NCBI RefSeq assembly: GCF_024355225.1
Contig: NZ_VCNH01000008.1
Location: 2,542,001-2,606,000, forward strand
Length of the DNA stretch: 64,000 nt
Reading direction: 5' to 3'
Source of the DNA: Roseovarius sp. M141
Lineage (GTDB): Bacteria > Pseudomonadota > Alphaproteobacteria > Rhodobacterales > Rhodobacteraceae
How positions within the stretch are numbered: position 1 is the stretch's first letter; each line of letters opens with the position of its first letter. Both the position numbers and the translations under genes were made by a program. A model generated the notes under the pieces. That model was not told the origin of the DNA. It was given only the letters and a program-made list of their open reading frames with translations, and did not search any database. Below are positions 35,847-45,269 of this stretch, in pieces.

Positions 35847-36922
35847 GAGCGCGCCTCCGCAATGGGGCGCAGCCCGACACGGGCGAACCCCTCGAAGAAC
35901 GCGCCAAACTGATCGGTCGATGCCTCTGCCGCAACCAGCGCCGCCTGCGCCTCGCCTGACAGCTGGCCGCACACTTCGGTGCGCATCACCTCCCAATCGG
36001 CGGAGCGGCCCGCACCCATGGAATAGATGCACTGCGACAGTTCCCGCAGCGGCGCCGAGGCCGGGCGCGTGCGCGCAAAGGTCAGTCGCCCCCGCGGGAC
36101 ATTATCGCCAAAGCCACCCTGCCCGGCGCGGGACATGAACCAGTTCAGCATCAGGTATTCGTGGTAGTCGTCCTGTAGCCCGTCGCAATCCTTCAATGTA
36201 AAAGTGCGGATCTGCTGGGTCAGCCAGAGCTCCCACACCCGGGGTACCGCTTGCCCGGCAAAGCGCAGGGCAAGACAGATTTCGGCCAGAAGGTCGGCGT
36301 TGAAATCAAGGAATGCCAGCGTGCCGGCGAACATCAGGCTGGATGTGGTGGCGGCGCAGATCCTCGGATCCTTGCGACCGTATTCTGACAGGTAGAACAC
36401 GATATGGGTCAACTCATACGCCGCCTTCTTGTTCGGCATGGCGAAGGTTTGCGACCGCGCGGCAAATCGGCGCAACCGCGCGTCCAGCCCATCATCGGCG
36501 GGCAGCGGATCAATCCCGCGCCGCGCACACAGGCGCCGCGCCTCTGCGCGTTGCAGATCAGAAAGCTCTGCCTCGGGTAGGCCCTGCTGCGCGACCCATT
36601 CGGTCAATGCCGCCCCCTTGTTGCCGGGCGCGCCCAGATCCTCGAGATCAAGGCAGATCGACAACAGAAATCTGTAATACTGCGGAAAGAACTCCATCCG
36701 CTGTTCGATATCGTCATGGAATGCCCCGTACACGTCAAGCGCGCCGGGTGCCAGATCGGCGCCGGTCGACTCCAGGATGTTCAGCATCTCGGCGTTTTCC
36801 TTGAGCCAGAAAACATCCTCTTGGGTGCGTCGCCCCTGGGCAAAAACCTTGAGCAGGGCCGCCTGACGTGCGGCCTTGCTGTGTTGGCGGAACGGGACGT
36901 TGAGCTGGACGATAGTGGTCAT
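35843..36922 (-). CDS. Conserved-looking 359-residue protein of unknown function
   Basis: A soluble, mostly helical-looking protein. Distinct segments are YELTHIVFYLSEYG at residues 169-182, CLALRFAGQAVPRVWELWL at 216-234 and DDYHEYLMLNWF at 251-262. The conserved-looking His173 and His254 and Asp/Tyr pairs could form an active or metal site. I cannot name a family with certainty; the pattern Y-x-L-T-H-x-V/I-F-Y-L faintly recalls actinobacterial proteins of unknown function. A GGAG lies 8-11 bases before the ATG. It follows the repeat-peptide gene by 54 bp and overlaps the transporter gene. Confidence 0.75.
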   Translation of the reverse strand: MTTIVQLNVPFRQHSKAARQAALLKVFAQGRRTQEDVFWLKENAEMLNILESTGADLAPGALDVYGAFHDDIEQRMEFFPQYYRFLLSICLDLEDLGAPGNKGAALTEWVAQQGLPEAELSDLQRAEARRLCARRGIDPLPADDGLDARLRRFAARSQTFAMPNKKAAYELTHIVFYLSEYGRKDPRICAATTSSLMFAGTLAFLDFNADLLAEICLALRFAGQAVPRVWELWLTQQIRTFTLKDCDGLQDDYHEYLMLNWFMSRAGQGGFGDNVPRGRLTFARTRPASAPLRELSQCIYSMGAGRSADWEVMRTEVCGQLSGEAQAALVAAEASTDQFGAFFEGFARVGLRPIAEARS

Positions 36923-36976
36923 GTCTTTGATCTCCAGTGATCAGTCCCGGCCCAAGGCCCCGTTCAGGGTTCAGCC

Positions 36977-37210
36977 TTAGAGGCTGGATGTAAACATTTC
37001 GACAGCGTCACCTTCACGCGCCCGGGCAGCAGGGGCCAGCGATGACGTGAACATTTCCAGCCCTTCACCAAGGCCGGCATCCGCGCTGGTGACAGGGCTC
37101 AGCGACGACGTGAACGCCTCGACGGCTGCGCCGTCGTGCAGGTTCATTGCGGCAACGGGCTTGGCGGCGGCTATTGCGGATGTGGATTCTACTTTACGTT
37201 GTGCGGACAT
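36977..37210 (-). CDS. Repeat peptide with three [VL]E[MA]FTSSL units (putative multi-core precursor or docking peptide)
   Basis: A 77-residue protein without cysteines. Residues 1-29 form a leader-like part (MSAQRKVEST...). Then VEAFTSSL (30-37), LEMFTSSL (51-58) and VEMFTSSL (70-77) follow, each after an acidic/Gly spacer, and the last copy ends exactly at the stop codon. Spacing is 21 and 19 residues. I start it at ATG 37210; a longer frame begins at TTG 37291. It is the first gene of an operon with a 359-residue protein and a DMT exporter. The layout resembles a multi-core ribosomal peptide precursor, but no known RiPP enzyme is adjacent. Confidence 0.7.
   Translation of the reverse strand: MSAQRKVESTSAIAAAKPVAAMNLHDGAAVEAFTSSLSPVTSADAGLGEGLEMFTSSLAPAARAREGDAVEMFTSSL
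36980..37123 (-). repeat. Three in-frame 24-bp repeats encoding [VL]E[MA]FTSSL
   Basis: Copies lie at 36980-37003, 37037-37060 and 37100-37123. The protein repeat is nearly identical, whereas the DNA differs at synonymous positions (for example two different Phe-Thr-Ser codon sets). The repeat is therefore maintained at the protein level and is not a fresh DNA duplication. Confidence 0.85.
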
Positions 37211-37591
37211 TATTTCATGTTTCCCAGAATGGCGTTTCAGACCCCTCAAGGCTTTGCACTCAATCCGAGTCTTGCCAAGAGGGTTTTTCAACTTAAAGAA
37301 GATATTCCATTCAACCCTTCAATCAACTTCTCCGTGTAAGCCTATCTTCTAAATACAAAAACTGGACGGCCGAAAAACTTATCCACGGCCTGAACTTATC
37401 CGGCTTCTTTCTGCCGTCTCAAAAATGGACGCCGCTGTTTTTAACGCAACCCTAACGTGTCGTTCGGAATCGATCGCCATACTGAGGCAGATCAGCCGCG
37501 GGAGCGAATCGCGGCGTGTTCCGCCAGCCGCTTGCCCCCGGCGCAAGCCTGGGCGATAGAAGAGGCGCCCCTACCGCAGCGAGGACCGCCC
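37211..37591. other. Divergent intergenic region between repeat-peptide operon and xthA
   Basis: The 381 bp are notably AT-richer than the genes on either side, especially 37200-37450, and should contain promoters for both directions. A lone DnaA-box-like TTATCCACG is at 37380. I see no gene, RNA motif or strong palindrome. Confidence 0.5.
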
Positions 37592-38374
37592 ATGAAGATC
37601 GCGTCATTCAACATCAACGGGATCAAGGCCCGCATCAATGCCCTGCCCGACTGGCTGGACGAGGCAGAGGCCGATGTCGTGCTGCTGCAAGAAATCAAGT
37701 CGGTGGATGAGGCATTTCCGCGCGAGATTTTCGAGGATCGCGGCTATACTGTGGAAACCCACGGGCAAAAGGGCTTCAACGGGGTTGCGATCCTTTCAAA
37801 GCTACCGCTGGAGGATGTGACGCGCGGCCTGCCCGGTGACGAGAGTGACGAACAGGCCCGCTGGATCGAGGCGACCATCATGGGCGACACCGCAGCGGTG
37901 CGGGTTTGCGGCCTCTACCTGCCCAACGGCAATCCGGTGCCGGGGCCGAAATACGACTATAAACTGGCCTGGATGGAGCGGATGCAAGCCCGCGCTGCCG
38001 ACCTTCTGGCGCTGGAAGAGCCGTTTCTGATGGCGGGCGATTATAACATCATCCCCCAGGACGAAGACGCCAAACGCCCCGAGGCGTGGCAGGAGGATGC
38101 GCTGGCCCGGCCTGATAGCCGCGCCGCCTATCGCCGGATCCTCAACATGGGCTTTACCGAAGCATTCCGCGCACGCCAAAACGGGCCGGGGCATTACACC
38201 TTCTGGGATTATCAGGCCGGTGCGTGGAACTGCGGCGACGGGATCCGCATTGACCATTTCCTGCTCAGCCCCGAATGTGCCGATCTGCTGGAGGACTGCC
38301 AGATCGATGCCGAGATTCGCGGCCGCGAGAAGCCCTCTGACCACGTCCCCATCTGGGTGCGCCTGCGCGCCTGA
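37592..38374 (+). CDS. xthA: Exodeoxyribonuclease III
   Basis: A 260-residue EEP-superfamily nuclease: NINGIKAR and LLQEIKS (metal Glu), GDYNIIPQ (Asp/Asn pair) and the C-terminal SDHVPIWVRL catalytic Asp-His. It is an AP endonuclease and 3' exonuclease in base excision repair. ATG 37592 follows GAGGA. Normal length. Confidence 0.93.
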   Translation: MKIASFNINGIKARINALPDWLDEAEADVVLLQEIKSVDEAFPREIFEDRGYTVETHGQKGFNGVAILSKLPLEDVTRGLPGDESDEQARWIEATIMGDTAAVRVCGLYLPNGNPVPGPKYDYKLAWMERMQARAADLLALEEPFLMAGDYNIIPQDEDAKRPEAWQEDALARPDSRAAYRRILNMGFTEAFRARQNGPGHYTFWDYQAGAWNCGDGIRIDHFLLSPECADLLEDCQIDAEIRGREKPSDHVPIWVRLRA

Positions 38375-38397
38375 CATCCCCCTGAAAGGGCGAACCC

Positions 38398-39291
38398 ATG
38401 GATAACCTGCGCGGCAGCGCGCTGATGGTTCTGGCGATGGCCGGATTCGCGCTGGAAGATTACTTTGTCAAACTGCTGTCGGTGCAGTTGCCCGTCGGGC
38501 AGATCCTGATGATGCTGGGGGCATCCGGTTGTCTGGTCTTTGCCGTCTTTACCAAGATGGGGCGCGGCAAACTGTTCACCCGCGTTCTGCTGACCCGCGC
38601 CGTGATGCTGCGCAATCTGGGCGAGATCATCGCCGCCGTGTGCTATGTTACCGCGCTGGCGCTGGCGGATCTGTCGACCGTGTCGGCCATTCTTCAGGCG
38701 ACGCCGCTGGCCGTGACGGTGGGCGCGGCGCTGTTCATGGGCGCGCAGGTCGGCTGGCGGCGCTGGTCGGCAATTCTGGTCGGCATGGCCGGCGTCCTGA
38801 TGATCGTGCGGCCCGGTCTGGACGCGTTCGATGCGTCTTCGATCTTTGCCATCGTTTCCGTCGTGGGCCTTGCCATACGAGATCTGGCAACGCGGGCGAT
38901 TCCGCCGTCTGTGTCGTCCATTCAGCTGTCCTGCTACGCGTTTGGCACTATGGTCCCGACCGGCGCTGTGATGCTGATGTTTCACGGCAATCTGACCCCG
39001 CTGGAGCCGGTTAGCTGGCTCTACCTCTTTGGCGCGATGGTGTTCGGTGTCGTGGCATATTACTTCATCGTCGGCGCGATGCGCGTAGGCGAAGTCGCAG
39101 CCGTCACGCCGTTTCGCTATGCGCGACTGATCTTTGCGCTGATCCTCGGCATGACGCTGCTGGGCGAGCGGCCCGATATGTGGACGCTGATCGGCGCCGC
39201 GATCATCATCGCCTCGGGGTTGTATACCCTGATCCGCGAGCAACGTCTGGCACGCGCCTACCGGCGCGCCAGACCTGCGGGGCCGCTGTAA
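38398..39291 (+). CDS. DMT-family (EamA) transporter
   Basis: A 297-residue ten-helix membrane protein with two EamA domains, including FALEDYFVKLLSV in the first helix and VAAVTPFRYARLIFALILG in the eighth to ninth. It starts 23 bp after xthA and is probably co-transcribed with it. It is not closely similar to the other EamA protein at 35 kb. Substrate unknown. Confidence 0.85.
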   Translation: MDNLRGSALMVLAMAGFALEDYFVKLLSVQLPVGQILMMLGASGCLVFAVFTKMGRGKLFTRVLLTRAVMLRNLGEIIAAVCYVTALALADLSTVSAILQATPLAVTVGAALFMGAQVGWRRWSAILVGMAGVLMIVRPGLDAFDASSIFAIVSVVGLAIRDLATRAIPPSVSSIQLSCYAFGTMVPTGAVMLMFHGNLTPLEPVSWLYLFGAMVFGVVAYYFIVGAMRVGEVAAVTPFRYARLIFALILGMTLLGERPDMWTLIGAAIIIASGLYTLIREQRLARAYRRARPAGPL

Positions 39292-40641
<1,350 letters not shown>

Positions 40642-40672
40642 TACCTGCCACCCGGGGCTGGGCAAGAATGAC

Positions 40673-40702
40673 AAAAGGCGCGGCATGGTTGCCGCGCCTT
40701 GG
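40673..40702 (-). terminator. Convergent terminator between eno and a lipoprotein gene
   Basis: An 11-bp perfect stem AAGGCGCGGCA / TGCCGCGCCTT with a 4-nt loop. On the minus strand it is followed by TTTTG, so it clearly ends the lipoprotein transcript; it may also stop eno transcripts. Confidence 0.75.
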
Positions 40703-40750
40703 ATTATTTCGGATAAATCACCTTATAGATCGGTGCTTACCGGGGAATTT

Positions 40751-41026
40751 TTACGGGCAAGGCGCCTCGTAATAGCTGCCGTCTCCGCGCGAATATGCGC
40801 AAACCTTGCGGTTCTGGTTCTGCGCAACGACTGTACCCGCTGCTGCGCCGCCAAGGGCGGAAATCAGGCGCCAATTGCTGTTCGCACCCAGTGCCTCAGC
40901 GGTGATAAGACCAGCTGCTGCACCACCTGCCGCGCCAGCAACGGTACGCTGCTGCGACGTCATGTTATCGCAGGCGCCGAGGCCCAGCACGGCGGTACAC
41001 GCAATTGCGTATATCCAGGTTTTCAT
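40751..41026 (-). CDS. Small glycine-zipper lipoprotein
   Basis: A 91-residue protein with signal peptide and lipobox LGLGAC (Cys19), then a glycine-zipper segment (VAGAAGGAAAGLITAEALG) and a second one (ALGGAAAGTVVAQ). Such small outer-membrane lipoproteins are related to the 17-kDa surface antigen family. AGGAG lies before the ATG. Function unknown; probably cell-envelope structure. Confidence 0.8.
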   Translation of the reverse strand: MKTWIYAIACTAVLGLGACDNMTSQQRTVAGAAGGAAAGLITAEALGANSNWRLISALGGAAAGTVVAQNQNRKVCAYSRGDGSYYEAPCP

Positions 41027-41250
41027 AGTGTTCTCCTCTTCAATCTTTATTGTCGCCGTCGCGCAACCATTCCAGCCAGAAACGGCCCCCCGAAGGACGC
41101 TGTGTTTGAAACGCGATCGCGGGGCACTGGTTCCACAGATTGACGCGCCCTTTTACCCGATTGTTGAAATAATCATGGTCCGGGCGAAACTTCGCCCGCT
41201 TGGGCTGCGTGTATGGCAACATGTCGCCCGCTCAAGCGGGCGGCAACGGT

Positions 41251-41283
41251 GGCGGCATCTGCCCCCAAAGGGCAGATGCCGCC
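41251..41283 (-). terminator. 14-bp perfect hairpin just after pgi
   Basis: GGCGGCATCTGCCC (41251-41264) and GGGCAGATGCCGCC (41270-41283) form a perfect 14-bp stem around CCAAA, 10 bp after the pgi stop. Two more hairpins follow further out: GCCCGC/GCGGGC at 41226-41241 and CGGGCGA/TCGCCCG near 41180-41200. No long T run is present, so it may protect the 3' end of the mRNA or act with Rho. Confidence 0.5.
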
Positions 41284-41293
41284 AGAGGGCGGA

Positions 41294-42895
41294 TCATCCA
41301 CGGTTCGATTGCACGAATGACACGAGTTGCCGGGTCGATCCGTCCTTGCCGTCCATAGGTGCCGTGCCGTCCAGCATCGGCTGGATCGTCTTGGCCAGTT
41401 CCTTACCCAGTTCTACCCCCCACTGATCGAAGGAATTGATGCCCAAAATCACCCCCTCGACAAAGACCCGGTGTTCATAAAGCGCGATGATCTGACCCAG
41501 CCGGTAAGGCGTCAGAAGGTCGTATATCAGCGTGGTCGATGGGCGGTCCCCGGGAAACACACGGTGGCGGGCCTGCTGCTCCAGCTTGGCGCCGCGATAT
41601 CCGGCGTCATGCATCAGGGCGCGGGCCGTCTCGAGGTCGCGGCCCAGCATCAACGCCTTGGACTGCGCCAGACAATTGGCGACCAGAAGCCCGTGGTGAT
41701 GCGCCAGATCCGGCTCGTGACCGCGTGCAGCGATCAGAAACTCGCAGGGGACAACAGCCGTGCCCTGATGGATCAGCTGATAAAACGCATGCTGCCCATT
41801 GGTGCCCGGTTCGCCCCAGACGACCGGACCCGACGCATGGCCAAGGCTGCGCCCGTCCATGGCAACGCCCTTGCCGTTTGATTCCATCTCAAGCTGTTGC
41901 AGATAGGCCGGCAGGCGGCCCAGCCGCTGATCATAGGGCAGCACGGCGCGCGTGCCATAGCCGCATCCGTGGGTGTGCCACAGACCGACCAGCGCCAGCA
42001 TAATGGGCATGTTTTCAACCGGCGGCGCACTGCGAAAATGATCATCCATCGCCTCGGCGCCGCGCAGGAAATCGGTGAAGCCCCCGGCGCCGATGGCGAT
42101 CATCAGTGACAGGCCGATCGGCCCCCAGATGGAATAGCGCCCGCCGACCCAATCCTCGAACCCAAAGACGCGCGAGGCATCGATGCCCCAGTCCGCCGCC
42201 TTGTCCGCCGCAGATGACAGCGCGACGAACTGCGCGCCGGGCGCCTCCACGGCACCCTCGATCCATTTATACGCCGTGGCGGCGTTAGTCATCGTTTCGG
42301 TCGTGGTAAAGGTCTTGGACGCGACCAATATCAGCGTGCGCGAAGGATCAAGCCGCGCCAGCGTGTCGGAAATATCGGCGCCATCCACGTTCGACACGAA
42401 ATGGCAGCGCGGCCCGTCGCCATAGGGTGACAAGGCGCGCACCGCCATTTCGGGGCCCAGATGCGAGCCGCCAATGCCGATATTGACCACATCCGTAAAG
42501 GCCCCGCCTGCCCCGCGATAGGCGCCACTGCGCACCGCCCCCGCAAAGGATTTCATCCGCTCCAGCGTCTCGCGCACGTCCGGCATGACATCGACGCCAC
42601 CCACCATGACGCGGCGCCCCGACAGGTTGCGCAGGGCGGTATGCAGCACGGCGCGATCCTCGGTTTCGTTGATCGCGGCGCCGGTGAACATCGCCTCGCG
42701 CTGGCCCGCCACGTCACGCGCGGCGGCCAGTTCGATCAGCACCGCGCGCGCCTCTGCGTCTATTGCCGTCTTGGAATAATCCAGCAGCAGGCCGCCTGCC
42801 TCAACCGAAAAATCAGCCGCCCGGCCCGTGCCGAACAGTGGCGCAATACCGCGTGCGCGGGCCTTGCCCGCCATTACCTTCAGGTCACGCCACAT
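41294..42895 (-). CDS. pgi: Glucose-6-phosphate isomerase
   Basis: A 533-residue enzyme with signature [13 protein letters not shown] and a second region [10 protein letters not shown]. It interconverts glucose-6-P and fructose-6-P. It starts 2 bp after the pgl stop; an upstream in-frame extension overlaps pgl and is not supported. It is the last gene of zwf-pgl-pgi, which feeds glucose-6-P into the Entner-Doudoroff route. Confidence 0.95.
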   Translation of the reverse strand: MWRDLKVMAGKARARGIAPLFGTGRAADFSVEAGGLLLDYSKTAIDAEARAVLIELAAARDVAGQREAMFTGAAINETEDRAVLHTALRNLSGRRVMVGGVDVMPDVRETLERMKSFAGAVRSGAYRGAGGAFTDVVNIGIGGSHLGPEMAVRALSPYGDGPRCHFVSNVDGADISDTLARLDPSRTLILVASKTFTTTETMTNAATAYKWIEGAVEAPGAQFVALSSAADKAADWGIDASRVFGFEDWVGGRYSIWGPIGLSLMIAIGAGGFTDFLRGAEAMDDHFRSAPPVENMPIMLALVGLWHTHGCGYGTRAVLPYDQRLGRLPAYLQQLEMESNGKGVAMDGRSLGHASGPVVWGEPGTNGQHAFYQLIHQGTAVVPCEFLIAARGHEPDLAHHHGLLVANCLAQSKALMLGRDLETARALMHDAGYRGAKLEQQARHRVFPGDRPSTTLIYDLLTPYRLGQIIALYEHRVFVEGVILGINSFDQWGVELGKELAKTIQPMLDGTAPMDGKDGSTRQLVSFVQSNRG

Positions 42896-42896
42896 G

Positions 42897-43568
42897 TCAG
42901 GGTGCCCAATGCACGGTGGCATCGTCCAGCAATGCCGTGATGGGCGCGATCAACGCATCCTGCCCGCGTGCGCGCTCCAGCGCGTCGCGCTTGGCGGCGC
43001 CGATGATGACGATATGCAGATGCATTGCCGAATTCAGCACATGCGCGGCCAGCGTGATGCGCGGCTCAGGCTCACCGTCGATCCGCATCGGCAGCACCAG
43101 CGGCGCGTCATGCGCCAGCGCCGCCTCCAACCCCGGTGCGTGCGCAAACAGCGACGCGGTGTGCATATCCTCGCCCATGCCGACCAATGCGACGTCAATG
43201 GGCAGACGCGGCGCCAGATCCGCGGCCAGCTGCGGCGCCGCCGCCTCGGGAGAGATGCCCTCGACATAGAGCGGCAGCAACGTCGCCGCCGCCGCCCGTT
43301 CGCATATCAAGTGCTTGGCGATCATACCGGCGTTCGAGCGGATATGCGGCTGAGGACGCCACCGCTCGTCGCTGGGCAGGATATCGACGCGGTCCCACTC
43401 CAGCCGCGCGCCGCACAGCGTGTCAAACACCGCCCCCGGCGTCGTGCCGCCCGGCACCACCAACAGCGCACGATCGCGCTGCCGCAGGGCCGCGTTCAGC
43501 TGGGTCGACATCACATCTGCCAGACCCATCGCCATGAATTCGGCGTCCGGGTAATCCTGAAACTTCAT
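42897..43568 (-). CDS. pgl: 6-phosphogluconolactonase
   Basis: A 223-residue DevB-type protein with [17 protein letters not shown] and DILPSDERW near the N-terminal half and [16 protein letters not shown] (general acid region) after it. It hydrolyses 6-phosphogluconolactone produced by Zwf. ATG overlaps the zwf stop (ATGA). Confidence 0.92.
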   Translation of the reverse strand: MKFQDYPDAEFMAMGLADVMSTQLNAALRQRDRALLVVPGGTTPGAVFDTLCGARLEWDRVDILPSDERWRPQPHIRSNAGMIAKHLICERAAAATLLPLYVEGISPEAAAPQLAADLAPRLPIDVALVGMGEDMHTASLFAHAPGLEAALAHDAPLVLPMRIDGEPEPRITLAAHVLNSAMHLHIVIIGAAKRDALERARGQDALIAPITALLDDATVHWAP

Positions 43569-45022
43569 GGTCGTATCTCCCGCCAGCGACGTCCGTCGCG
43601 ATGTATGAGGGCCAGCGCGTCATCCGGCCCGGAACTGCCGGTGCTGTACAGTTCGGGTTGCGCGCCGACCGCCTCCCACCCCTTGATGATGGGGTCGGTC
43701 CAGCCCCATGCCGCCTCGACCTCGTCACCGCGCATGAACAGGGTCTGATCGCCGCGAATGACGTCCATGATCAGCCGCTCGTAGGCGTCGGGGACATCTT
43801 CGCTCTGCGGTCCCAGCGCCTCGGAAAATGTCATGTCCAGGGGCACATCGACCAGGCGCATGCCGCCCGGTCCCGGTTCCTTGATGGTGACGCCCATTTC
43901 GATGCCCTCGTTGGGTTGCAGGCGAATGGTCAGGATATTGCGGTGCCGCCCTGCATCGGCGCCAAAGATCGAATGCGGTGCATCCTTGAACACGACCGCG
44001 ATTTCGCTGGCGCGCGCGCGCAGGCGCTTGCCGGTGCGCAGGTAAAACGGCGTGCCAGCCCAGCGCCAGTTGCCAATCCGCGCCTTGAGCGCGACGAAGC
44101 TTTCGGTATTGGTATCGCGGTTTTCCACCTCGTTGCGGTAGCCCGGCAGGGTCTCGGTGCTTTCATACTGGCCGCGCACCACGTCGCCCGGCTCGACCGG
44201 ATCGAGCGCGCGGATCACCTTGAGTTTTTCGTCGCGCACCGAATCGGGATCGTATTTTGCGGGCGGTTCCATCGCGGTCAGGCACAGCAGCTGCATGATG
44301 TGGTTTTGCATCATATCCCGCATCGCGCCGGATCTGTCGTAATAGCCGCCGCGCGTGCCGACACCGCCGGATTCGGCCACCGTGATCTGAATGTGATCGA
44401 CATACTGGCTGTTCCAAAGCGGCTCGAACAAGGTGTTGGCAAAGCGGATCGCCATCAGGTTCTGCACCGTTTCCTTGCCCAGGTAGTGATCGATCCGGTA
44501 AATCTGCGCCTCGTCGAAATGCTCGGCCAGCACGGCGTTCAGCTTGCGGGCCGATCCCAGATCGCGGCCGAACGGCTTTTCCACCACGATCCGGCATTCC
44601 GGCGAGGCAAGGCCATGGGCGTGCAACCGCGTAGCCAGTTCACCGAACAGCGCCGGCCCGACCGAGAAATAGAACGCGCGGACGCGCTCGGGGTCGGTCA
44701 GCTTGCCAGCCAGCGCGCCCCACCCGGCCTCGCCCGCGGCATCCAGCGTGACATAATCCAGCTGTTCCAGGAACCCGGCCAGATGCGCGTCCATCGTGGC
44801 GATGTCGCCATCGAATTCGGTAATCGCATCGCGCGCAAACGCGCGATACCCTGCGCCATCCATATCGCCACGGGCGGCGCCGATGACTCGCGCGCCCTCG
44901 TCCATCTGGCCTGCACAGAACCGCCGGAACAGCGCCGGAAGGATCTTGCGCCGGGCCAGATCGCCGGTGCCACCGAAGATCACCAGATCGAACGGCTGGA
45001 CGGGAATGACGCGCGATACCAT
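43565..45022 (-). CDS. zwf: Glucose-6-phosphate 1-dehydrogenase
   Basis: A 485-residue NAD(P)-dependent enzyme with nucleotide fold FGGTGDLARRK and the catalytic signature RIDHYLGKETVQN. The ATG at 45022 is supported by a strong AGGAGG. First gene of zwf-pgl-pgi. Its leader contains two inverted repeats (45073-45132) that may bind a sugar-responsive repressor. Confidence 0.96.
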   Translation of the reverse strand: MVSRVIPVQPFDLVIFGGTGDLARRKILPALFRRFCAGQMDEGARVIGAARGDMDGAGYRAFARDAITEFDGDIATMDAHLAGFLEQLDYVTLDAAGEAGWGALAGKLTDPERVRAFYFSVGPALFGELATRLHAHGLASPECRIVVEKPFGRDLGSARKLNAVLAEHFDEAQIYRIDHYLGKETVQNLMAIRFANTLFEPLWNSQYVDHIQITVAESGGVGTRGGYYDRSGAMRDMMQNHIMQLLCLTAMEPPAKYDPDSVRDEKLKVIRALDPVEPGDVVRGQYESTETLPGYRNEVENRDTNTESFVALKARIGNWRWAGTPFYLRTGKRLRARASEIAVVFKDAPHSIFGADAGRHRNILTIRLQPNEGIEMGVTIKEPGPGGMRLVDVPLDMTFSEALGPQSEDVPDAYERLIMDVIRGDQTLFMRGDEVEAAWGWTDPIIKGWEAVGAQPELYSTGSSGPDDALALIHRDGRRWREIRP

Positions 45023-45072
45023 GGGCTTCCTCCTAAGACGTTTTGCCAAAATCCTGATCCGCGAATTATGGC

Positions 45073-45132
45073 AAAACGCGCGCAACGTTCGATTGTTTCG
45101 CGCGTTTTATGTTCGATCCCTCTGATGGGATC
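45073..45132 (-). promoter_or_regulatory. Two inverted repeats upstream of zwf
   Basis: AAAACGCGCG (45073-45082) and CGCGCGTTTT (45099-45108) are perfect 10-bp arms 16 nt apart; GATCCC (45115-45120) and GGGATC (45127-45132) are 6-bp arms 6 nt apart. Both lie 50-110 bp upstream of zwf and 140-200 bp upstream of the divergent radical SAM gene. They could be operators (an RpiR or LacI-type sugar regulator) or an attenuator. Confidence 0.4.
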
Positions 45133-45269
45133 AAACGCAAAACGCTTGTGCAATGCGAACACCTTAGCAGGCTGCGCTGCGTTCACAACTGTGTCAGACG
45201 CCGTCGTGCGGGTTTCATCCCCGCCTGCGCCGCGCTAGTCAGAATATCACCAACCAAGGCAAGGACAGC

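Noticed and set aside
36980..37123. CRISPR-like or simple DNA repeat
   Set aside because: The three copies are in frame, differ at synonymous positions and have coding spacers; this is a protein repeat.
37373..37400. Possible DnaA boxes (TTATCCACG and TTATCCGGC) suggesting an origin
   Set aside because: Only one near-match and no cluster, AT-rich repeats or dnaA/dnaN/parAB nearby.
43601..45238. 545-codon frame opposite zwf
   Set aside because: Antisense shadow; the minus-strand frame has full Zwf motifs and a strong ribosome-binding site.
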